Made by a program: the position numbers and the translations under genes. A stretch of 64,000 nucleotides of DNA from Mucilaginibacter sp. (GTDB taxonomy: Bacteria; Bacteroidota; Bacteroidia; Sphingobacteriales; Sphingobacteriaceae). Location of the stretch: NCBI GenBank assembly GCA_028288025.1, contig JAQBOM010000015.1:26068-90067 (forward strand). Direction: 5' to 3'. This document shows, piece after piece, positions 17,408 to 26,905 of this stretch (the stretch's first letter is position 1; each line of letters starts with the position of its first letter). The notes under the pieces are model-generated. The model saw nothing but the letters and a program-made list of their open reading frames with translations, was not told the origin of the DNA and did not search any database.

Positions 17408-19387
17408 CTACCTGTTTGGGTAGTTTGGCAAATGAATTTCGAGCTTTATCACTGTGCCTTTACTGCTTTGAATGCTGAATTTTCCTTTTACGGCATTCAT
17501 TCGCTGCCGGATGTTTTTTAGCCCGTTCCCGGTTTTTGGTCCGGTATCAGGTATAAACCCTTTCCCGTTATCCTTTACCCGGATAAGGAGCGTTTTGCGG
17601 TCGATGTGCACATTAAGTTCAACGCATGAGGCATCGGCATGTTTAATAATATTGTTCAGCAATTCTTTAACGCATAAAAAAATATTGCGTCTTAATTCGT
17701 TATCGATCTCAATTTCGGGAATTGTTAAGGGGTAAATAATGTTGGTTTGATAGGCAAGCGGTTCAAATAACAACACAAAATATTGCCGGATAAACAACAG
17801 TAAATTATCCAGCCGGTCGTTCCCGGGATTTAACGACCATACAATTTCTTTCAGTTGCTCAACCAATTCGGTACCCAGGGCGGCTATCCGGTCTATATTT
17901 GGGCCGTCGCGGCTGTCGGCCAATTTTAATTTCAGCATATTTACGTAGATCAGCATAGTTGAAAGCCCGGTGCCGATATCATCGTGCATATCGCTGCTTA
18001 TGCGCTGTCGTTCGGTTTGTACTGCCAACTGCTTCTCGAAATTGAGCTTTTGCTGTTTAATGCCCCCCTGTATGTATAGGAGCAGGATGAGAATACATGC
18101 AACGAACGTAACAAAGCCAATAATTACATTACGGATCAAGCTTTGACGTGCTGTCTCGGTTTCTTTAAGCTTTTGCCGCTCGTTAAGCAAAACTATTTCC
18201 TTATCTCTTCGCTCAACCTCCAGCTTGTTGATCTCGCGGTTAACTTTTTCGTTTATAATTGAATCCTTTAGGCCGGTAAACACAAGCTGGTAATGATAGG
18301 CGCTATCATATTGGTGCTGAAGCGCAAAGTTTTTTGAAATACCCCTGTAAGCATCGCGGATATCCTCATAATGCAGTATGGATTTTGCCAGCAATAACCC
18401 TTTGTTAAGGTACAGGCCGGCTTGCTTATAATCCTTTAATGAACTGTAAATATCGCCGGCATTGATATAATAGCTTGCCAGGTCGTAATTGTTAAATATA
18501 TTTCCTTTTTTGCTATGAGGGGCAAAAACCGCCAGTGCATATCGCAAGGCAAGTTTATAATTCCCGGCCTGTTTATATGCAGTGCTAATTTTGAATAAAG
18601 TGTAGGGTACCCGGTCGGGCCTGAACACCATCCGCTGCCTGTCCAGGGGTTCCATCTCATTCATTTTATCATAAATACCGAATGCCGTAAAAAAATACTT
18701 CAAAGCAGTTTGATAATCGTTTTTCAGCAAATAACCATCGGCTATGCCATTGCTCGCATCAGCAACCATCATCCGGTTATGCATTTCATTTGCCAGTGCC
18801 AGGTAGCGCGTATAATATTTAATGCCGGCATCCGCTTTTTCCTGTTTCAAATAAATAAACCCGGCCTGGTTATCAAAATGGCCCTGGTTCTCCTTGTCGC
18901 CTAATTGTTCGGCAAGAGAAAGGCCCTTTTGCGCAATATCCATCGCATTTGCATAATCCGCCTGGTAATAATAGGCGTTTAAAGCGGAATTATAAATGGC
19001 ATATACATCGGCATATAATTTATGCGTTTCGGCTATTTTTATGGCATCCTTATAAAAACGTATAGCTAGAGGATAGTTCTTTTCGCTTTCCGCGTGGGCG
19101 CCGTCCTGCAAAAATGATCGTTCGACGCCCCGTGGGTAGTTTAATTTATATGAAAGCGTTCTGGCGGTTTTAGTAATAGCCACTACAGTGTCGGGCGAAA
19201 AGCCTTCCAGCTGTTGTGCATATTTGAGATAGATCAACACCTTATTGGTGTCGTTCTTTAAATTTTTGGATTCCTTTTTAAATTCAGTATATGTTTTTTG
19301 AGATAGATTGACTATTCTCCTTTGAGAAAAAGAAGCAAGGCAGGTGACTAACAGATAAGCACAAATCAGGAAAAGATGCTTATACAT
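17408..19387 (-). CDS. TPR-containing sensor histidine kinase
   Basis: A 659-aa protein with a signal peptide (about 1-21), six or so periplasmic TPR-like repeats (about 35-385), a coiled segment, one TM helix (about 415-435), a HisKA_3 H-box (ISSDMHDDIGTGLSTML) and HATPase_c with ELLNNIIKHAD, DNGKGF and GNGLKNIRQR. The layout matches the TPR/HisKA_3 kinases common in Bacteroidota. The TPR part should be the sensor; no ligand is known. It pairs with the regulator just downstream. Confidence 0.93.
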   Translation of the reverse strand: MYKHLFLICAYLLVTCLASFSQRRIVNLSQKTYTEFKKESKNLKNDTNKVLIYLKYAQQLEGFSPDTVVAITKTARTLSYKLNYPRGVERSFLQDGAHAESEKNYPLAIRFYKDAIKIAETHKLYADVYAIYNSALNAYYYQADYANAMDIAQKGLSLAEQLGDKENQGHFDNQAGFIYLKQEKADAGIKYYTRYLALANEMHNRMMVADASNGIADGYLLKNDYQTALKYFFTAFGIYDKMNEMEPLDRQRMVFRPDRVPYTLFKISTAYKQAGNYKLALRYALAVFAPHSKKGNIFNNYDLASYYINAGDIYSSLKDYKQAGLYLNKGLLLAKSILHYEDIRDAYRGISKNFALQHQYDSAYHYQLVFTGLKDSIINEKVNREINKLEVERRDKEIVLLNERQKLKETETARQSLIRNVIIGFVTFVACILILLLYIQGGIKQQKLNFEKQLAVQTERQRISSDMHDDIGTGLSTMLIYVNMLKLKLADSRDGPNIDRIAALGTELVEQLKEIVWSLNPGNDRLDNLLLFIRQYFVLLFEPLAYQTNIIYPLTIPEIEIDNELRRNIFLCVKELLNNIIKHADASCVELNVHIDRKTLLIRVKDNGKGFIPDTGPKTGNGLKNIRQRMNAVKGKFSIQSSKGTVIKLEIHLPNYPNR

Positions 19388-19430
19388 GGATTAAGTGATT
19401 AATTACATGAAAGTTACGGATAATGGGGTT

Positions 19431-19507
19431 AAGATGCAAGATGCCAAGAGCCAGGAAGCAAGGGCCAAGATTTTAGAGTTAAGAAGCAAGATGTCAAGAA
19501 GCAAGAC
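19431..19507. repeat. 7-nt-phased repeat tract D (GCCAAGA/GCAAGAT)
   Basis: Variants of GCAAGAT, GCCAAGA, GCCAGGA and AAGCAAG follow each other mostly at 7-nt spacing. The words are the same family as tract C and the flanks of tracts E and F. No clear inverted arm is present nearby. Confidence 0.75.
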
Positions 19508-20185
19508 CGTCGAAACCAGGTAAGGGTAAAAAGCTCCGGAAGGTGATCGTCAAAATTTCAAGTGTGCCACCCGGTACAGTATCCTGGGAAGAGAAAACAC
19601 GATAAAACTCTCAACGCGTCAGAGCGGGGAATAGCCCGTCCCGATCCTATTTCGGGAAAGCTATCTCTGCATTTGCAAATCAATGAACCGAAATATTGTC
19701 TGAAACGAAAAAATTCGTGCAGCTGTGATCAAAACGATAAAATTCTTTACTGGTCAGCGGAGTCACGAGTGCGCCACCACTTTGCTCTGGAGTTATTCAG
19801 CCCCCGATCTTTCGATGGCATTTTAAGATGCATATAAGTATGCGGCCGGGCAATGCACATGTTGAGCAAATCAGCTTGTCGTGTGCATTATTCGCCGCGT
19901 CATGGAACACTATGTGAGATTAGGAAATAAGGCATTCATTCCTCGTAATAGACACAAAACGTAACGCCAGGTTGCCATCAAAATTTTTATATGCTTATTC
20001 AAGCACCTAAAATGTTTTGATCAGCTATTTCCGCTATCGCGGGCTGAACCTGTCATTCCTTTTGTTAGGCTAAAACTCGTCATTCATAAAAGCTCTCTTT
20101 GTCTGCGACTGATCTTCACGTCCGTTCAGAACAGGTCTCCGTCAACCGCTTTTTGTGTTTGGCTCGCCTGCTCTCTCGCAACTGG

Positions 20186-20264
20186 CTTCACCATAGGGAT
20201 GCGTAATGCCCCCGCATTTCCTCACCCGCTGCATTACACCCTGATCCCTATTGTTCGTGTGAAG
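20186..20264. repeat. Nested inverted repeat, possible oriT or element remnant
   Basis: Three matching pairs are nested: CTTCAC/GTGAAG (20186-20191, 20259-20264), ATAGGGAT/ATCCCTAT (20193-20200, 20244-20251) and GTAATGC/GCATTAC (20203-20209, 20231-20237). The structure is too ordered to be chance. Its function is unknown; an origin of transfer or a recombination site are possibilities. Confidence 0.5.
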
Positions 20265-20372
20265 ACATTCTATGCAGCCCCGATGCTTTTCATGCATAGA
20301 CCCGTTGCTCAGCTCGCGCCAACTCCGCTATGCTGCGTTGGTTCGGGTGGCTCGCATTTCTATCGGATTTAG

Positions 20373-20380
20373 TATATTTG
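20373..20380 (+). promoter_or_regulatory. TAnnTTTG -7 box for a candidate small RNA
   Basis: TATATTTG matches the Bacteroidota -7 consensus. No good -33 TTTG is seen at the expected distance. A hairpin and a terminator follow within 90 bp with no ORF between. Confidence 0.4.
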
Positions 20381-20385
20381 CAGCT

Positions 20386-20470
20386 TATTTCAATGCACCT
20401 ATTCATTCGTGCATATTGTGATAAGGTTTAGGTAAAAGCCCCCAAACAGCGAGTGTGAGGGGGCTTTGTT
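20386..20470 (+). ncRNA. Candidate small RNA with terminator hairpin
   Basis: Between a TATATTTG box and a strong hairpin lies a stretch of about 85 nt. It has a first stem (ATGCAC near 20394, GTGCAT near 20411) and a final stem AAAGCCCCC/GGGGGCTTT (20435-20443, 20459-20467) with a 15-nt loop. No start codon and reading frame are evident. Part of the loop and the 3' arm recur at 24528-24546. I do not recognise an RNA family. Confidence 0.3.
20435..20470 (+). terminator. Terminator-like hairpin
   Basis: A 9-bp perfect stem AAAGCCCCC/GGGGGCTTT with a 15-nt loop is followed by GTT. The T-run is short, but the stem is very stable. Confidence 0.6.
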
Positions 20471-20671
20471 ACATATGAAGCTAACGTTGTTTTTAAAATA
20501 TATGATAACCGCACACCGGCTAACTGCAACTGCTTTTCAATCAACGATGCATTCAATACCGCATAGTTTTGCGTACTGGCAATGTCATTTGGGGTCAAAT
20601 ATTTCCATCAATAAAAGTGTGTAGCGTTTCCATTCTTTTATCCGTATAAGAATTAACTAACGTAAATTATT

Positions 20672-21235
20672 ATGAAGAAGTATTTATTTTTGATCATCAT
20701 TTTTTCTTTGGTTGCAGGATCGTGTTCCAAAGAGAAGTTTCAAAAAAATGAAGATGTTATTCCAAATTCCGATTTTGAGATTTGGAATGGCTGGTCTCTC
20801 CCATTTTGGAACGGCAATAATTGTCCGGCCTGTAGCAAACAAATTTTGACGGATATAGTAAAACAAAGTACCGATGCATATTCCGGTAAATACGCCGTTG
20901 AGTTATTAAACAACAATGTATATCCGGCTTTTATTCAAAACAAATTTGCAATCTCCTCACACCCAAATTCAGTCAACGGATACATCAAAGCAACATTGGT
21001 TACAGGCGATACGGTGATAGTTCAAATTAGCCTTTACCGGAACAACGTCGTAGTGGATAGTGGGAAATGGATTGGCTTAGAATCGTTGCCTGAATATACT
21101 GCAATACATATTCCAATTTCTCAAAATGCAAAATTGGTCGACTCGGCAAAGCTTTACATCCGAGGGGGGCAAAAGAAAACGGCAGCCTGGTCTACTTCAA
21201 CGGTATTGTTGGCGGATGATTTTACTTTACGATAA
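20672..21235 (+). CDS. Lipoprotein, carbohydrate-binding-like fold suspected
   Basis: A 187-aa protein with a lipoprotein signal (MKKYLFLIIIF ... AGSC, lipobox Cys at about residue 18). The mature part is beta-rich, and the opening NSDFEIWNGW and closing LLADDFTLR resemble the jelly-roll (CBM/PCMD-like) domains of Bacteroidota surface lipoproteins. No enzyme motif is seen. It is convergent with the T9SS cargo gene and they share a bidirectional terminator. Confidence 0.7.
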   Translation: MKKYLFLIIIFSLVAGSCSKEKFQKNEDVIPNSDFEIWNGWSLPFWNGNNCPACSKQILTDIVKQSTDAYSGKYAVELLNNNVYPAFIQNKFAISSHPNSVNGYIKATLVTGDTVIVQISLYRNNVVVDSGKWIGLESLPEYTAIHIPISQNAKLVDSAKLYIRGGQKKTAAWSTSTVLLADDFTLR

Positions 21236-21274
21236 GATAAATATGCTATTCTACACGTTGGCATAAACAAATTG

Positions 21275-21307
21275 ATTAAGCCAACCCAATAATTGAGTTG
21301 GCTTAAT
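21275..21307. terminator. Bidirectional terminator between convergent genes
   Basis: An 11-bp perfect stem (ATTAAGCCAAC at 21275-21285, GTTGGCTTAAT at 21297-21307) lies between the lipoprotein and the T9SS cargo gene, which converge here. Confidence 0.75.
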
Positions 21308-21314
21308 AATCTAT

Positions 21315-23582
21315 TCAATGTTGAACAATGATTTGTTTTTCAATGACGTCACTACCTTGTTTTACATGAAGATAATAGGTGCCGTTGGTTATATCAGCAG
21401 TATTAAATACAATAGCAGTGGAGTTGGTGGGATTTTTAGCTTTTCTGATAATAACCCCTTTACTATTGTATAACTCCGCTGTAAAATCAGACACCGAGTT
21501 ATCAGTTACTACAAGTGCTCCAGGGCCCGCCGCATCGTGTCGTACAGGTTTATTTTCAATAGTCAATTGAGAGCTTGCGGGGTTTGGATAAGCAACAATC
21601 GCACTCAACCTTGGACAATTACTGTATAATGTAACGCCATTCTGAGCAGACGTTTCTCCACAGCCATCCTTGTAGGTAACAGTTACTTGCCCACCACCAA
21701 GCACCTTTGCGTTGATCGTTTGCGCGTTCGGATTGTCTATGATAATAGCGCTGTTTGTGCCGAGATATGATACGGTCCATTGCCAGTTTGTAGCAGTCGG
21801 CATATTTGGTGTTGCACTCAGATACCAGTTTATATATCCATCTGAGGAGCACGATCCAGTCGTATAATAGGTGATGTTTGATACGGTCGGTTGCGTTGAT
21901 AAACCTATTGAGCTTGAAACGTTTGATGGGTTTAATGTTGCTGTCAAAGTAAAATATCCTTGCGATAGTTTGGTCGCCGTTACTTGATTGCCACTAGGGC
22001 TTAAACTAACGACCCCCGAGGGTGAGGCGGACCAGGCTACCGTTTGACCTGCCGGAACGTTTGAAGCTGTATATGTCGCAGACGTACAAAATGCCGTAGT
22101 AGCTCCTGTGATAGCCGGAAGGTTGTCAAGTTGCGACACGTACACCTGCCACGTTGCCGTTCTTTGGTCCATCCAGCTCACATAGGCTTTTCCTCCATGT
22201 GCAGCTACGCCAATGTAATCGCCGGCATAACCTGGAGAATAGCGTATATTATTTATCGGTGCGGTAACATGTGATACATCACTCACCAATTGATTCACGA
22301 ATGTATTACCTCCGTCATTTGATATGGCGACATACGTGTTGGTTTGAAAACCGGCGCCATCGATAGCGTAGTATGCGATATATAAACCGCCAGTCGCCTG
22401 GTCAACCGTAACCCACGGGAAAAAGCTTTGTATACCGTTGCCAATACTTACAATTTTCGGTACAGACCAGCTCGTCCCTTGGTTATCTGAATAGCTAAGT
22501 TCAATTACAGCTTTTCCATTGCCATTCTGTTGCGCCGCGAAAACGACATAAACCCTTCCATTCTTAACTGAACCGCTTTTATCCACTGCCATGCTTGGAT
22601 AGTCATTTACTCTAATCTTGTTGAAGTTGGGATCTTCAAAAGTTAGACGATTATTAACGGTATACAGCTTTCTTATGCCTGTATATGCCACGGCGACCTG
22701 AGGGGCGCTAAAAGAGGTGCCGCCATTCAAGGACTTAACAAATCCAAAGCCCACCGCTGGAAATGTTGCAACGGGTCCCGCACCATAATCAGCATAGCAA
22801 ACGTACACTTCTCCATTTGGACCAGTTTGGACATTGGTTCCTTGTCCTGGTCCATTTTTTAACGTCAGCAAGGGCGAAAAAGTCACACCGCCATCTGTTG
22901 ACCGATTAAACCGCACAATTGGTTTTGTGTCAGATCCTATGTCAGTAAATTCCGACCAGGCAGCATAAAGATTATTTTTATATGGACTGGAGGATTGATT
23001 ATCAGCAGCGATCATCTCTTTATCAAAATCTGATTGTCCTCCGGCAAATACAGGCGAGGCAAAAGTCGAATTGTTAGTCGATTTTATAATATAGTAACCT
23101 GAGTTTTTAATCGTGGAAATATAAATATTCCCATTGGCGTCAAACGTGGTTGACGGATCACCCCCGACAAGTGGACTATTTGGATCAAAAATATCCGACC
23201 CGGTCCAACTTGCCCCGGCGTTTGAACTAACAAAATGGCTTTGGCTGTAGGTACTGATACTAGTTACATAGGTGTTAAAACTGCATGTCAAAATGCTAGG
23301 GTTATAGCGATTAACTGAAAGGTGCACCTCGGATTGATCATCTGTAGAATTAAGTACTTGAGCGTCGACATGATCGGTAATTCCGGGTGCAGCGGATGGG
23401 ACACTGGCAGTTTTAATAGCAGATGGCGTCACAGCTGACGATGTCGTGGTTGACGGTTGCACATAAGAATTACCAGTTTTTACAGCTTTTGAACTCATCG
23501 AAATCTGTGCGGAAAGGCACAGCGGAAACAAAATGAACATGAGGGGAACAACAGATTTTTTAAAAAATGTCATAGTAGTCAT
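21315..23582 (-). CDS. Secreted BNR/sialidase-like beta-propeller protein with T9SS signal
   Basis: A 755-aa protein with a signal peptide (to about 26). A six-bladed BNR/sialidase-like propeller (about 70-490) has repeated SxDGGxTF-type Asp-box words (STDGGVTFSP, SNDGGNTFVN). A PKD/Ig-like region (about 495-650) follows. The C-terminal segment (about 660-755) carries the type A sorting pattern: YPNPASSQLTIEN, a central ELYNSKGVII, and NGTYYLHV..G. It should be exported by the type IX system, which PorX (43.6 kb) is known to regulate in related bacteria. No catalytic sialidase residues were confirmed. Confidence 0.85.
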   Translation of the reverse strand: MTTMTFFKKSVVPLMFILFPLCLSAQISMSSKAVKTGNSYVQPSTTTSSAVTPSAIKTASVPSAAPGITDHVDAQVLNSTDDQSEVHLSVNRYNPSILTCSFNTYVTSISTYSQSHFVSSNAGASWTGSDIFDPNSPLVGGDPSTTFDANGNIYISTIKNSGYYIIKSTNNSTFASPVFAGGQSDFDKEMIAADNQSSSPYKNNLYAAWSEFTDIGSDTKPIVRFNRSTDGGVTFSPLLTLKNGPGQGTNVQTGPNGEVYVCYADYGAGPVATFPAVGFGFVKSLNGGTSFSAPQVAVAYTGIRKLYTVNNRLTFEDPNFNKIRVNDYPSMAVDKSGSVKNGRVYVVFAAQQNGNGKAVIELSYSDNQGTSWSVPKIVSIGNGIQSFFPWVTVDQATGGLYIAYYAIDGAGFQTNTYVAISNDGGNTFVNQLVSDVSHVTAPINNIRYSPGYAGDYIGVAAHGGKAYVSWMDQRTATWQVYVSQLDNLPAITGATTAFCTSATYTASNVPAGQTVAWSASPSGVVSLSPSGNQVTATKLSQGYFTLTATLNPSNVSSSIGLSTQPTVSNITYYTTGSCSSDGYINWYLSATPNMPTATNWQWTVSYLGTNSAIIIDNPNAQTINAKVLGGGQVTVTYKDGCGETSAQNGVTLYSNCPRLSAIVAYPNPASSQLTIENKPVRHDAAGPGALVVTDNSVSDFTAELYNSKGVIIRKAKNPTNSTAIVFNTADITNGTYYLHVKQGSDVIEKQIIVQH

Positions 23583-23612
23583 AAGATTAGGATTAAGGTT
23601 TAAAGTCCGTTT

Positions 23613-24212
23613 TTATTTAATTGAATAATCAATTAGCTGCCATGTCTGCAAGACACCAAGGCTTTTATAATCAATCCTCACTAATCCGACATTTGGTGTA
23701 AACCAGAGATATTTATTTATCGTATAATTATAAGAATGTCCGTATTCGTGTATTAAAAATGTATTTTGGTACGAGGTGCCATTTTGTGTAAAAACAGTAT
23801 TATTAATAACAGTGCTCGAATCTCTTATGAACGAGACCCGCCATTTACCTCCAACGTTTATTGGAAAATGCAGCGAATTTGTTATTACAATCCTAGAAGG
23901 GTCGACCTGGCGACTTCCGTAAAAAACCACCGAATCTTTACTACTGAAAACATAATTAGTGTCAATATGATCAGGATATTTGTATGTCCATATATTTACC
24001 GGTTGTCCATTTGACAATGTTGAACTTCCGGCAACGAGTACTGTAACCGTTATTACCTTACTTGCGATACTATCCGTTAATCGATAAGTGTATCGGGTTC
24101 CAAGCGTGTTTGGGAAATACTTATCGGGAATTTTAATGTCATTTTTTTTCTGTGCGCAGCTTGCCAAAAAGAAAAATGAAAGAACGGAAAGGGTTAAAAA
24201 AAAAATTTTCAT
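23613..24212 (-). CDS. Lipoprotein of unknown function
   Basis: A 199-aa protein from the ATG at 24212 (an upstream in-frame TTG is ignored). The signal ends FFFLASC, a clear lipobox. The mature part is beta-strand-rich with many Thr, Ser and Tyr and no motif I recognise. It precedes the T9SS cargo gene on the same strand with a 30-bp gap, so the two may be co-transcribed. Confidence 0.7.
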   Translation of the reverse strand: MKIFFLTLSVLSFFFLASCAQKKNDIKIPDKYFPNTLGTRYTYRLTDSIASKVITVTVLVAGSSTLSNGQPVNIWTYKYPDHIDTNYVFSSKDSVVFYGSRQVDPSRIVITNSLHFPINVGGKWRVSFIRDSSTVINNTVFTQNGTSYQNTFLIHEYGHSYNYTINKYLWFTPNVGLVRIDYKSLGVLQTWQLIDYSIK

Positions 24213-24221
24213 TGTGAACAA

Positions 24222-24760
24222 ATTTTGAGATGCAATGCCGAAGCATTTAAATTTGATTGGTAAAGGTTAACTAAATGTAGGCATATTTTAGTAAAAAGCA
24301 AATAGAAAATTCGACGTCGAGTTTTGAATACACCTCCATTCGCTAAAACAAGACCATATTATAGGTAAATTCACTTGAAATTCTATAACCAGCCAATTCT
24401 AAATTTTTTTAAAAACCTTTTGTAAAAATTACATATAAAACAAATCACGCAGTTGAGCAAATACAATTTATTAGGAAAAATGAAGCAGTAGTATTTATAC
24501 CGCTATGGAGGATAAGTATAAGCCTTGAAACAGCGAGTGTGAGGGGAGTTTATTTTTAAAAGTACTGTATGGTTTTTGAAAAATAAAATTCCTCCTGCCC
24601 GTTCGTCCCGCTTGAATGCAAAAAGTTTAAGCGTCCACGCTTAAACTAATATATGGGGTTTATTTTGCAGGCAGCCAAACAGATTTTGATGTGAGCGCGG
24701 GCCTTACATTTTAAAGAGGTCGAAAGACGCTGCCTACTGCCCATTACAACTACCAACTGC
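24222..24760. other. Non-coding gap before yifB
   Basis: No ORF is convincing here. The stretch holds a second copy of AAACAGCGAGTGTGAGGGG (24528-24546), a perfect 10-bp inverted pair (AGTTTAAGCG at 24624-24633, CGCTTAAACT at 24638-24647), and then repeat E begins. Confidence 0.5.
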
Positions 24761-24763
24761 CAA

Positions 24764-24857
24764 ATGGCGTGTTCGCAGGTGTTCGAGGGCGTTCGCGCCA
24801 GTTCGGGGTGTTCGTGCATAAGTAAAAGCGAACGCTACAAAAGTCGTTGTCTTGCTT
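24764..24857 (-). repeat. 94-bp dispersed repeat, copy E (inverted)
   Basis: The reverse complement of this segment matches 32357-32450 over 94 bp without gaps, with 8 mismatches by eye. CGAAC words recur at about 10-nt steps through half of it. Related 7-nt repeat words (GCAAGAT-type at 24846-24886, CAGTTGG-type at 24745-24766) flank it on both sides, as in the other copy. Confidence 0.85.
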
Positions 24858-24929
24858 ACTTACATCTTGCTTCTTGCCTTTGATTCTCCTCAAATTTCTA
24901 TAACTTACGCTTCAATAAACGTTATTGCA

Positions 24930-26474
24930 GTGTTAGTTAAAACTTTCGGGAGCGCGGTGTATGGCATCGAGGCCATAACCATCATAATTGAGGTAAATAT
25001 CAGCGGCGGCGGCAAACCGTTCTACTTAATTGTAGGCTTGCCTGATAACGCCGTGCGGGAATCAATGCAGCGGGTTGAAGCGGCGCTTCAAACCAATAAT
25101 TTCCGGATGCCGCGGCAAAAAATAATAGTTAATATGGCGCCCGCCGACATCCGGAAGGAAGGCTCGGCCTACGACCTTCCTATCGCTTTGGGTATACTCG
25201 CCGGTTCGGGGCAGGTTGAAAGCGAGAATCTTGATAAATACATCATCATGGGCGAGCTTTCGCTGGACGGCAGTTTGCAGCCGATCAAGGGCGTTTTGCC
25301 AATGGCTATACAAGCACGTAAGGATGGCTTTAAAGGGTTTATCCTGCCAAAGCAAAACGCGAGGGAAGCCGCCATTGTTAACGACCTGGAGGTGCTGGGC
25401 GTTGAGAACATTAAAGAAGTAGCCGGATTTTTTAACGGCGACACCCAGCTTACGCCCGAAGTAGTAAATACCCGCGAAGAGTTTTATAACAGCCTTACCA
25501 ACTACGACAGCGACTTCAGCGAAGTGCGGGGCCAGGAAAACATTAAACGTGCTTTGGAGATTGCCGCCGCCGGCGGGCATAATGTTATTTTGATCGGTCC
25601 GCCGGGGGCGGGCAAAACCATGCTGGCGCGCAGGCTGCCTTCTATTTTGCCACCTTTGAGCTTATATGAATCGTTGGAGACAACCAAGATACATTCAGTT
25701 GCCGGGAAACTTGCGGCTGCCGATGCATTGGTAACTGTACGGCCTTTCCGGTCGCCGCACCATACCATCAGCGATGTAGCGCTGGTTGGCGGGGGCAGCA
25801 ACCCGCAGCCGGGCGAAATTTCGCTGGCGCATAACGGCGTGCTGTTTTTAGATGAGTTACCCGAATTTAAGCGCAGTGCCCTGGAGGTAATGCGCCAGCC
25901 GCTTGAAGAGCGGCGGGTAACGATATCGCGCGCTAAGTTTTCGGTTGACTATCCCAGCTCATTTATGTTGGTGGCGAGTATGAACCCATGCCCATGCGGC
26001 TACTTCAACCATCCCGAGAAGGAATGCATCTGCCCACCGGGGGCAGTGCAAAAATATCTGAGCAAAATATCGGGGCCACTGCTGGACCGTATCGACCTGC
26101 ATGTGGAGGTTACGCCGGTAAATTTTACCGAACTGGCTTCCGACAGGCTGGCCGAAAAAAGCGAGCTGATCCGGGAACGGGTGATCAAGGCGAGAGCTTA
26201 CCAGGCAACACGTTTTGACAATAAGCCCGATTTACATGCCAATGCCCAAATGAGCCCTCAAATGGTGCGCGACGTATGCAAAATAAGCGCCGCAGGCCAA
26301 ACCCTGCTAAAAAAAGCTATGGAAAAACTTGGATTATCAGCCCGTGCTTACGACCGCATACTAAAAGTGTCGCGCACCATTGCCGATTTGGCGGGCAGCG
26401 AAGAAATCGAACTGGAACATTTAGCTGAGGCTATAAATTTCAGAAGCCTGGACAGAGAGGGCTGGGCAGGGTAA
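24930..26474 (+). CDS. YifB-family Mg chelatase-like AAA ATPase
   Basis: A 514-aa protein. The family N-terminus [14 protein letters not shown] begins right at the GTG at 24930, so I take that start; upstream in-frame codons are repeat DNA. The N-terminal ChlI/Lon-protease-like domain (about 20-140) is followed by AAA+ with Walker A GPPGAGKT and Walker [12 protein letters not shown], and a Mg-chelatase C-terminal domain. The family is also called ComM; a role in natural transformation (branch migration) is known for ComM but not shown here. Confidence 0.92.
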   Translation: MLVKTFGSAVYGIEAITIIIEVNISGGGKPFYLIVGLPDNAVRESMQRVEAALQTNNFRMPRQKIIVNMAPADIRKEGSAYDLPIALGILAGSGQVESENLDKYIIMGELSLDGSLQPIKGVLPMAIQARKDGFKGFILPKQNAREAAIVNDLEVLGVENIKEVAGFFNGDTQLTPEVVNTREEFYNSLTNYDSDFSEVRGQENIKRALEIAAAGGHNVILIGPPGAGKTMLARRLPSILPPLSLYESLETTKIHSVAGKLAAADALVTVRPFRSPHHTISDVALVGGGSNPQPGEISLAHNGVLFLDELPEFKRSALEVMRQPLEERRVTISRAKFSVDYPSSFMLVASMNPCPCGYFNHPEKECICPPGAVQKYLSKISGPLLDRIDLHVEVTPVNFTELASDRLAEKSELIRERVIKARAYQATRFDNKPDLHANAQMSPQMVRDVCKISAAGQTLLKKAMEKLGLSARAYDRILKVSRTIADLAGSEEIELEHLAEAINFRSLDREGWAG

Positions 26475-26905
26475 GTTTGAATAACGAACATTCAATACCG
26501 AATGATTATGTACGGCCAGGAGATGAATATTTCTCGCCACGAACATTTAATCACAATAAATTATATTTTTTATAACCTTCTGTTATGCACAGTCGTTAAA
26601 GTAATTAGTCGTCTTGAGACGCTTTTTGATTTATTATCATTGATGATTGCTCGAAAAAAATTGAGCAGTAACGCAGGGCCGCTTATACAATATTAAATAC
26701 TTAACCTCTACACATTACATGTTTTACTGTTCGATACCGATGCCGGGATGGCGTCCGCATTCTCTCTCCGCCCAACGGTTTAACTACGCGCAATTCTTTC
26801 TCTCAAATAAAGCTTATATTGCTCTGAGTTTAAAGCATTTTACCTATCGCCTAACTATTTCTTAATCCCATCAAACAAAATATTTCCAGAAGCAGAACAG
26901 TCGAT
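26475..26905. other. Non-coding gap before the PAS protein
   Basis: No convincing ORF. A short hairpin CGTCT-TG-AGACG followed by CTTTTTG (about 26620-26637) may be the yifB terminator. A second hairpin TTGCTCGA/TTGAGCAG-like lies near 26647-26668. I see no clear promoter. Confidence 0.4.

Larger units (their letters stand above)
19388..20372. other. Gene-poor region with probable mobile-element debris
   Basis: About 1 kb with no convincing ORF. It holds repeat tract D (19431-19507) and two near-copies of an AGTGYGCCACC motif (19561-19571 and 19768-19778), which recall the repeated ends of IS21-type elements. Then come GC-richer sequences with a nested inverted repeat (20186-20264). The composition differs from the flanking genes. 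The mobile-element reading is inference. Confidence 0.4.

Noticed and set aside
19562..19837. 91-aa ORF on the plus strand
   Set aside because: No hydrophobic or domain pattern, lies in mobile-element debris, includes an IS-end-like motif; more likely chance.
24852..24929. 26-residue N-terminal extension of YifB
   Set aside because: Encoded by repeat DNA from a TTG start; the family N-terminus begins at the GTG at 24930.
26502..26696. 64-aa ORF after yifB
   Set aside because: Unlike neighbours in composition, no recognisable signal, and contains a hairpin likely to be a terminator.
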